A program made the position numbers and the translations under genes. Below the pieces are notes generated by a model, which made no database searches, had not been told where the DNA came from, and saw nothing but the letters and a program-made list of their open reading frames with translations. Shown piece after piece: positions 58,233 through 64,000 of a stretch of DNA of 64,000 nt. Each line of letters opens with the position of its first letter. Within the stretch, counting starts at the first letter, position 1. Source of the DNA: Geodermatophilus nigrescens (GTDB taxonomy: Bacteria; Actinomycetota; Actinomycetes; Mycobacteriales; Geodermatophilaceae); the NCBI RefSeq assembly GCF_900129495.1, contig NZ_FQVX01000001.1:992001-1056000 (forward strand). The letters run 5' to 3'.

Positions 58233-59492
58233 ATGACCGCCGTGCCGCTCGACCCCACGCCCCGCGTCCGGCCGGACAGCCCCAGCGACGGACCGCGCGC
58301 GCTGCTCACGGTCACCGGCGCCGACCGGCCCGGGGTCACCGCCCGCCTGTTCGGCGCGTTGGCCGGGGACGCCGGCGTGCCGCCGCTCGAGGTGGTCGAC
58401 GTCGAGCAGGTCGTCGTGCACGGGCACCTCGTGCTCGGCGTCGTCGTCGGGGCGCTGCCCGCGGACGGGCCGGTCGACGAGGAGGCCTTCCTGGCCGCGC
58501 TCGGCACGCTGGCCGACGGCGTCGAGGCCGCCACCGGCGTGCGGGTCGCGGTCGAGTCGGCGTCGGACCGCCGGGCCGCGGCGCCCGGCCGCGCCCACCA
58601 CGTGACCCTGCTCGGCCGCCCCGTGCCGCCGTCGGCCGTCGCGGGCGCCGCCACCGCCATCGCCGGCGTCGGGGGCAACATCGACGCGATCCGGCGGCTG
58701 TCGGACCACCCCGTCACGGCCCTCGAGCTCACCGTCTCCGGCGCCGAGGCCACCGCGCTGCGCACCGCGCTCGCCGCCGTCGCCACCGCGACCGGCGCCG
58801 ACCTCGCCGTCGAGCCCGTGGGCCTGGCCCGGCGCAGCAAGCGGCTGATCGTCCTCGACGTCGACTCCACGCTCGTGCGCGGCGAGGTCATCGACGAGCT
58901 GGCCGCCCGCGCCGGGCGGGCCGCCGAGGTCGCGCGCATCACCGCCGCCGCCATGAACGGCGAGCTCGACTTCGCCGAGTCGCTGCGCGCCCGCGTGGCC
59001 ACGCTGGCCGGCCTGCCGGTGGAGGTGCTCGACGAGGTCCGCGAGCACCTCGAGCTGACCCCCGGGGCCCGCACCCTCATCCGCACGCTGCAGCGGCACG
59101 GCTTCCGCTGCGGCATCGTCAGCGGCGGCTTCACCCAGATCACCGACCCGCTGGCCGCCTCGCTCGGCCTGGACTTCGCCGCCGCCAACACCCTCGAGGT
59201 GGCCGACGGGCGCCTCACCGGCGGCCTGGTGGGGGAGATCGTCGACCGCGCCGGCAAGGCCCGGGCCCTGGCCCGCTTCGCCGGCGAGCACGGCATCCCG
59301 CTGGAGCAGACCGTGGCCGTCGGCGACGGCGCCAACGACCTCGACATGCTCAACGCCGCGGGCCTCGGCATCGCCTTCAACGCCAAGCCGGTGGTGCGCG
59401 AGCAGGCGCACACCGCGCTGAACCAGCCCTACCTCGACGCCGTCCTGCAGGTCCTCGGCTTCACGAGGGACGAGGTGCTGGAGGCGTTGTGA
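58233..59492 (+). CDS. serB: phosphoserine phosphatase with ACT domains
   Basis: A 419-residue SerB of the long actinobacterial form. Two ACT-like domains occupy residues 20-195 (LLTVTGADRPGVTARLFGAL, VTLLGRPVPPSAVAGAATAI). The HAD phosphatase domain begins with D209-V210-D211-S212-T213, followed by IVSGGFTQITD and AVGDGANDLDML. It makes serine from phosphoserine. The ACT domains probably mediate serine feedback and oligomerisation, as for mycobacterial SerB2. Confidence 0.95.
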   Translation: MTAVPLDPTPRVRPDSPSDGPRALLTVTGADRPGVTARLFGALAGDAGVPPLEVVDVEQVVVHGHLVLGVVVGALPADGPVDEEAFLAALGTLADGVEAATGVRVAVESASDRRAAAPGRAHHVTLLGRPVPPSAVAGAATAIAGVGGNIDAIRRLSDHPVTALELTVSGAEATALRTALAAVATATGADLAVEPVGLARRSKRLIVLDVDSTLVRGEVIDELAARAGRAAEVARITAAAMNGELDFAESLRARVATLAGLPVEVLDEVREHLELTPGARTLIRTLQRHGFRCGIVSGGFTQITDPLAASLGLDFAAANTLEVADGRLTGGLVGEIVDRAGKARALARFAGEHGIPLEQTVAVGDGANDLDMLNAAGLGIAFNAKPVVREQAHTALNQPYLDAVLQVLGFTRDEVLEAL

Positions 59493-59548
59493 TCTGTCGG
59501 CCTACCGGCCTCCACCGCGGCCAGGTGCCGTCCCCCGGCTGAGCTGAG

Positions 59549-59571
59549 CCCCGCCGTCGCACCCGGCGGGG
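59549..59571. terminator. bidirectional hairpin between serB and pncA
   Basis: CCCCGCCG (59549-59556) and CGGCGGGG (59564-59571) pair perfectly around a seven-base loop in the gap between the two convergent genes. Confidence 0.5.
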
Positions 59572-59661
59572 ACCCTCCGGGCCCGCCACCGGGCACGACC
59601 ACTCGCGGGGGCGGCTCACCTCCCTGGTGGCCCGCCTCACCCGGGTGGGGCCTTCGTCGCG

Positions 59662-60231
59662 CTAATGGCCCCCGTGCACGCTGCCCTCCAGCTCGACGCC
59701 GGCGGTGCGGAGCTGGTCGAGGGCCGCCGCGGTCGAGCCCTCGGCGACGCCGGCCGTCAGGTGCAGCAGCACGCGGGTGGCGAAGCCCTCCCCGACGGCG
59801 TCGAGCGCGGTGGCCCGGACGCAGTGGTCGGTGGCGATGCCGACGACGTCGACGGCGTCCACGCCGTGCCCGCGCAGCCAGTCGGCGAGCGGCACCCCGT
59901 CGGCGCGGCCCTCGAAGCCGGAGTAGGCGGCGGCGTACTCGCCCTTGTCGAAGACCGCCTCGATCGGCTCGCGGTCCAGCGCCGGGTGCAGCTCCACCCC
60001 GCCGGTGCCGACGACGCAGTGCGCCGGCCACGTCTCCAGGTAGTCCGGTTGCTCGGCGAAGTGGCCGCCCGGGTCGACGTGGTGGTCGCGGGTGGCCACC
60101 ACGTGGTCGTACCCGCCGGAGCGTACGTGGGCGGTCACCGCCGCCGCCACCGCCGCGCCGCCGGCCACCGCCAGGCTGCCTCCCTCGCAGAAGTCGTTCT
60201 GCACGTCCACGACCACCAGTGCGCGCGTCAC
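59662..60231 (-). CDS. pncA: nicotinamidase
   Basis: A 189-residue isochorismatase-fold hydrolase. The catalytic triad is D9 (VVDVQNDF), K96 (VFDKGEYAA) and C137 (GIATDHCVRAT). Metal ligands lie in TRDHHVDPGGHF. It converts nicotinamide to nicotinate for NAD salvage, and in mycobacteria the same enzyme activates pyrazinamide. GTG 60231 overlaps the stop of pncB (GTGA), so the two salvage steps are co-translated. Confidence 0.95.
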   Translation of the reverse strand: MTRALVVVDVQNDFCEGGSLAVAGGAAVAAAVTAHVRSGGYDHVVATRDHHVDPGGHFAEQPDYLETWPAHCVVGTGGVELHPALDREPIEAVFDKGEYAAAYSGFEGRADGVPLADWLRGHGVDAVDVVGIATDHCVRATALDAVGEGFATRVLLHLTAGVAEGSTAAALDQLRTAGVELEGSVHGGH

Positions 60232-61529
60232 CGCGTGACCTCCGTTCCCGAGTTCACCGTCTCCAGGGCCGGTTCCCCGCGGGACAGCGCCCATGCCTCG
60301 GCCGGCAGCGCCTCCCGCACCCGCCGGTGGTGCTCAGCGGCCGCGGCGAGCGCCTCCGCGGGCGAGGCCGGGGACACCACCGCGCCGCCGCGCACGAGCG
60401 ACACCACGAGCGAGCGGTCGCCGTCGCGCGGCTCGACCGGGCCCGCGGTGACCAGCTCGGCGACGGCGGTGCCGTCGGCGTCGTGCCGGCGGACGGCGGA
60501 CTTGCGCCCGCCCGTGGAGTTCTTGCCCTCCGAGCGCTTGGCCACCGGCACGCCGTCGCGCTCGACCAGCTTGTAGACCATCCCGGCCGTCGGGGCGCCG
60601 GAGCCGGTGACCAGCGAGGTGCCGACGCCGTACCCGTCGACCGGCGCGGCCATGAGCCCGGAGATGGCGAACTCGTCGAGGTCGCTGGTCACGATGATCT
60701 TCGTCTTCGCCGCACCGAGCTCGTCGAGCTGGCGGCGCGCGGCGGTGGCCAGCGTGGGCAGGTCGCCGGAGTCCAGCCGGATCGCGCCGAGCTCCGGCCC
60801 GGCCACCTCGACGGCGGTGCGGATGCCCTGGACGACGTCGTAGGTGTCCACCAGCAGCGTGGTGCCGACGCCGAGGGTGTCGACCTGCGCGCGGAAGGCG
60901 GCGGCCTCGTCGTCGTGCAGGAGCGTGAAGGCGTGCGCGCTGGTGCCCGTCGTCGGGACGCCGTAGCGCCGGCCAGCCTCCAGGTTGGAGCTCGCCACGA
61001 AGCCGACCAGGTGCGCGGCCCGGGCGGCGGCGACGGCGGCCTGCTCGTGGGTGCGCCGCGAGCCCATCTCGATGCACGGCCGCTCGCACGCCGCGCCGAC
61101 CATCCGGGCGGCCGCCGAGGCGATCGCGCTGTCGTGGTTGAGCACCGACAGCACCAGGGTCTCCAGCAGCACGCCCTGGGCGAAGGGCGCGCGCACGGTG
61201 AGCACGGGGGAGTGCGGGAAGAAGAACTCGCCCTCGGCGTAGCCGTCGACGTCGCCGGTGAAGCGGAAGTCGGCCAGCCAGTCCAGCAGCCGGGCGTCGG
61301 TCAGGCCCTGCTCGCGCAGGGTGGCCAGCTCCTCGTCGCCGAAGCGGAAGGCGGGCAGCTGCTCCAGCAGCCGGCCGGTGCCGGCCACGACGCCGTAGCG
61401 GCGGCCGTGCGGCAGCCGGCGGGAGAAGACCTCGAAGACGCAGTCGCGGTCGGCGGTGCCGTCGGCGAGCGCGGCGGCGACCATCGTCAGCTCGTACCGG
61501 TCGGTGAGGAGTGCGGGACCCGTCGGCAT
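60228..61529 (-). CDS. pncB: nicotinate phosphoribosyltransferase
   Basis: A 433-residue NAPRTase. Conserved segments are TDRYELTMVAAAL at the start, FEVFSRRLPHGRRYGVVAG, EMGSRRTHEQAAVAAARAAHLVGFVASSN, GTSAHAF, VDTYDVVQG, IRLDSGDL and the phosphate loop GVGTSLVTGSG. It joins nicotinate to PRPP, using ATP, in NAD salvage. TAGGGT lies seven bases before the ATG, so the pncB-pncA mRNA is probably leaderless. It is divergent from clpS, the arrangement found in M. tuberculosis for pncB1 (Rv1330c) and clpS (Rv1331). Confidence 0.95.
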   Translation of the reverse strand: MPTGPALLTDRYELTMVAAALADGTADRDCVFEVFSRRLPHGRRYGVVAGTGRLLEQLPAFRFGDEELATLREQGLTDARLLDWLADFRFTGDVDGYAEGEFFFPHSPVLTVRAPFAQGVLLETLVLSVLNHDSAIASAAARMVGAACERPCIEMGSRRTHEQAAVAAARAAHLVGFVASSNLEAGRRYGVPTTGTSAHAFTLLHDDEAAAFRAQVDTLGVGTTLLVDTYDVVQGIRTAVEVAGPELGAIRLDSGDLPTLATAARRQLDELGAAKTKIIVTSDLDEFAISGLMAAPVDGYGVGTSLVTGSGAPTAGMVYKLVERDGVPVAKRSEGKNSTGGRKSAVRRHDADGTAVAELVTAGPVEPRDGDRSLVVSLVRGGAVVSPASPAEALAAAAEHHRRVREALPAEAWALSRGEPALETVNSGTEVTR

Positions 61530-61590
61530 GATCCCGACCCTAGGTCGGCCGCCGGGGGCGCACCCGCGGGGACCGGGGAGGCCGCCGTCC

Positions 61591-61596
61591 TAGAGT
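61591..61596 (+). promoter_or_regulatory. -10 element of leaderless promoter for clpS
   Basis: TAGAGT ends six bases before GTG 61603 with no ribosome-binding site between. A divergent TAGGGT for pncB lies about 50 bases to the left. Confidence 0.5.
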
Positions 61597-61602
61597 GGTC
61601 GC

Positions 61603-61899
61603 GTGGCCGGACCGCTCGCGCCGACACGGACGCCCGATCCCACGGTGGAGGAGGTCGAGGACCTCGACCGCCCGTGGGTGACCATCGTCTGGAACGACCC
61701 CGTCAACCTCATGACCTACGTGACGCACGTGCTGCGGGAGCTGTTCGGCTACGACGAGCCGACGGCGACCACGCTGATGCTGCAGGTGCACAACGACGGC
61801 AAGGCCGTGGTCAGCTCCGGCCCGCGGGAGCGGATGGAGCACGACACCAGCCGGCTGCACGCCTACGGCCTGTGGGCCACCTACCAGAAGGACGCATGA
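61603..61899 (+). CDS. clpS: ATP-dependent Clp protease adaptor ClpS
   Basis: A 98-residue adaptor. The conserved core reads [46 protein letters not shown], including the NDP motif that holds the N-degron alpha-amino group and the ClpA/ClpC contact helix. It delivers proteins with bulky N-terminal residues to ClpC-ClpP. Its stop overlaps the next ATG (ATGA). Confidence 0.97.
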   Translation: MAGPLAPTRTPDPTVEEVEDLDRPWVTIVWNDPVNLMTYVTHVLRELFGYDEPTATTLMLQVHNDGKAVVSSGPRERMEHDTSRLHAYGLWATYQKDA

Positions 61900-62393
61900 G
61901 GCCGTTCCGCCGCAGGGGCAGCGACGTCGTCGCCCGCCTCGAGCCCGCCGAGTCCGGCGTGCTCGGGATGCTGCTCGACCAGCTCGAGCAGCTGCTGACC
62001 GCCGACCCCGACGACGTCGACGGCGACCCGGTGCTGGCCCGCCTGCTCCCGGCTGGGCACCGCAGCGACCCCGCGCTGGCCGCCGACTACCGCGAGCTGA
62101 CCGAGACGGCGCTGCGCGGCGGCAAGACCGACGACCTCGCCGCCGTCCGGGCCTCGCTGCCCGCCGGCGGGGGAGAGGTGCGCCTGGACCCCGAGCAGGC
62201 CGGCGCCTGGCTGCGCACCACCAACGACCTGCGGCTCGCGCTCGGCGAGCGGATCGGAGTCACCGAGGAGACCGAGCCGCCGGAGGACCCGGCCGGCGAG
62301 GAGGGCCAGCAGCTGGCCGTCTACTACTGGCTCACCGGGCTGCAGGGCTCGCTGGTCGACGCGGTCGCCGCCGCACGCGACGCCCGAAGGTGA
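61896..62393 (+). CDS. DUF2017 protein
   Basis: A 165-residue DUF2017 protein, translationally coupled to clpS, an association conserved in actinobacteria (Rv1332 in M. tuberculosis). The sequence is helical and acidic, with [36 protein letters not shown] and [19 protein letters not shown]. Its role is unknown; the constant link to clpS suggests a part in Clp proteolysis. Confidence 0.9.
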   Translation: MRPFRRRGSDVVARLEPAESGVLGMLLDQLEQLLTADPDDVDGDPVLARLLPAGHRSDPALAADYRELTETALRGGKTDDLAAVRASLPAGGGEVRLDPEQAGAWLRTTNDLRLALGERIGVTEETEPPEDPAGEEGQQLAVYYWLTGLQGSLVDAVAAARDARR

Positions 62394-62688
62394 GCAGCAC
62401 CAGCGCCGCGAGCAGCAGGTCCAGCACGAAGAACACCGGCACCAGGCTCGGCAGCTCGAGGTCGCGCACCATCGCGCCGACGGCGGAGACGAGCACGACG
62501 GCCGACAGCGCCAGCACGAGCAGCAGCGTCAGGGAGCGGACGGCGACCAGCAGCGCCAGCGACACCCGGTCGGCGGTGACGTCGCTGCTGTAGTGCCCGC
62601 TCCGGCGGGACAGCCCGCGCAGGCCGAGCCACAGTGCGGGGAGCGCGACGGCGAGCACCCCCGCCACCATGACCAGCTCGACCGCCAC
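62332..62688 (-). CDS. small polytopic membrane protein
   Basis: A 118-residue protein with three hydrophobic segments ([57 protein letters not shown]) and a basic tail. Its 3' end overlaps the end of DUF2017 by 62 bases on the opposite strand. GTG 62688 starts just before the first helix. It occupies the position of the peptidase gene Rv1333 in the mycobacterial gene order. No family recognised; the clear helix pattern is the main support. Confidence 0.55.
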   Translation of the reverse strand: MAVELVMVAGVLAVALPALWLGLRGLSRRSGHYSSDVTADRVSLALLVAVRSLTLLLVLALSAVVLVSAVGAMVRDLELPSLVPVFFVLDLLLAALVLLTFGRRVRRRPRRPASPAAR

Positions 62689-62773
62689 GGGTCCGCACCG
62701 TATCCGGTGGGGATCGGCGCGGTGTCCGGCCCCGGTCGGGCGACCGTCGTCCCGGCACCGCGGGGGCGCCACC

Positions 62774-62779
62774 TAGACT
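62774..62779 (+). promoter_or_regulatory. -10 element of leaderless promoter for mec
   Basis: TAGACT ends six bases before GTG 62786 with no ribosome-binding site between, the same geometry as clpS and ctaD. Confidence 0.5.
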
Positions 62780-62785
62780 GGGCCC

Positions 62786-63259
62786 GTGCTGCGCATCGAC
62801 CGCGCGACCTACGACGCCATCGTGGCCCACGCCCGGGAGGACCACCCGGACGAGGCCTGTGGCGTCGTCGCCGGTCCCGAGGGCAGCGACCGTCCCGAGC
62901 GGTTCATCCCGATGCTCAACGCCGCCCGGTCGCCGACGTTCTACGAGTTCGACTCGGCCGACCTGCTGCGCCTCTACCGGGAGATGGACGACCGGGACGA
63001 GGAGCCGGTGGTGATCTACCACTCGCACACCGCCACCGAGGCGCACCCGTCGCGCACCGACGTCAGCTACGCCTCCGAGCCGAACGCGCACTACGTGCTC
63101 GTCTCCACGCGGGAGCACGGGAACCGCACCGGGCTCGAGGGCGACGAGGTCGAGTTCCGCAGCTTCCGGATCGTCGACGGCGAGGTGAGCGAGGAGGACG
63201 TCGAGGTCGTCGAGTCCTACCTGTTCGGCCACTCGCCGACCACCGTCGTCTACGACTGA
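62786..63259 (+). CDS. mec: Mec, CysO-cysteine JAMM metallopeptidase
   Basis: A 157-residue JAMM/MPN+ protease. The zinc site is E23 (DEACGVVAG) and H79-S-H81-x7-S89-x2-D92 (YHSHTATEAHPSRTD). In M. tuberculosis Mec releases cysteine from the CysO-cysteine adduct. The genes for CysO and CysM follow directly, so the role can be transferred with confidence. The length is slightly greater than Rv1334. Confidence 0.93.
   Translation: MLRIDRATYDAIVAHAREDHPDEACGVVAGPEGSDRPERFIPMLNAARSPTFYEFDSADLLRLYREMDDRDEEPVVIYHSHTATEAHPSRTDVSYASEPNAHYVLVSTREHGNRTGLEGDEVEFRSFRIVDGEVSEEDVEVVESYLFGHSPTTVVYD

Positions 63260-64000
<741 letters not shown>

Overview
This window reads as ordinary chromosome from a high-GC member of the Actinomycetota. 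GTG starts are very common, many genes overlap as ATGA or GTGA, and the families are typical of that phylum (Holin-X, DUF3618, DUF2017, deazaflavin-dependent oxidoreductase, Mec/CysO/CysM, IdeR-type iron boxes). The mix resembles Geodermatophilaceae such as Blastococcus, Geodermatophilus or Modestobacter; that placement is inference. I saw no rRNA, tRNA, CRISPR array, insertion sequence or prophage. Genes are packed on both strands, and several convergent pairs are separated by perfect GC-rich hairpins.

Layout. 0.1-6.8 kb: a LysR regulator, a GAF/LuxR-type regulator, and divergent from it a four-gene operon (zinc dehydrogenase, DJ-1/PfpI protein, shortened SRPBCC-like protein, second zinc dehydrogenase), then a DUF1345 membrane gene broken by an in-frame TGA. 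6.9-10.4 kb: a phenol-hydroxylase-type flavoprotein and a phospholipase D-like enzyme. 10.4-15.1 kb: a translationally coupled membrane/cupredoxin operon of unknown function, divergent from a MerR regulator. 15.1-18.6 kb: an arginase-fold protein, an SDR, a methyltransferase and an acyl-CoA dehydrogenase. 18.7-23.3 kb: a convergent two-component pair and a three-gene envelope/stress cluster. 23.6-33.5 kb: two iron loci with IdeR-like boxes flanking an enoyl-CoA hydratase, a zinc metallopeptidase, a HerA-like ATPase, a formate/nitrite channel, a lipoprotein plus glutathionylspermidine-synthase-like pair, and a deazaflavin-dependent oxidoreductase. 33.6-46.5 kb: two aldo/keto reductases, an AlkZ-like protein, a GNAT, a methyltransferase, an ABC-F ATPase, a D-threonine-aldolase-like enzyme, a sugar-lactone oxidase and MFS transporters. 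46.6-55.7 kb: a third zinc dehydrogenase, an M23 peptidase, a CDF cation exporter, CtaG, an EmrB-type MFS, and a coupled phosphoesterase/MFS/RlmA-like set. 56-64 kb: conserved housekeeping blocks, ctaD then serB, and pncA-pncB divergent from clpS-DUF2017, then mec-cysO-cysM (cut by the window end).

How the genes work together. The first operon looks like small-aldehyde or alcohol detoxification. Iron uptake is represented by two loci under apparently common IdeR control. The last block salvages NAD (pncA, pncB), tunes ClpP-dependent proteolysis (clpS) and makes cysteine from a thiocarboxylated carrier protein (mec-cysO-cysM); its order closely follows that around Mycobacterium tuberculosis Rv1330c-Rv1336. 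Many start codons lie 5-7 bases after a TANNNT-like hexamer, so leaderless transcription is probably frequent.

The points most worth a second look are the uncharacterised membrane/cupredoxin/MerR cluster, the genetically encoded -GGC tail of CysO, the in-frame TGA in the DUF1345 gene, an arginase-fold protein lacking metal-binding histidines, and several clean operator-like palindromes.
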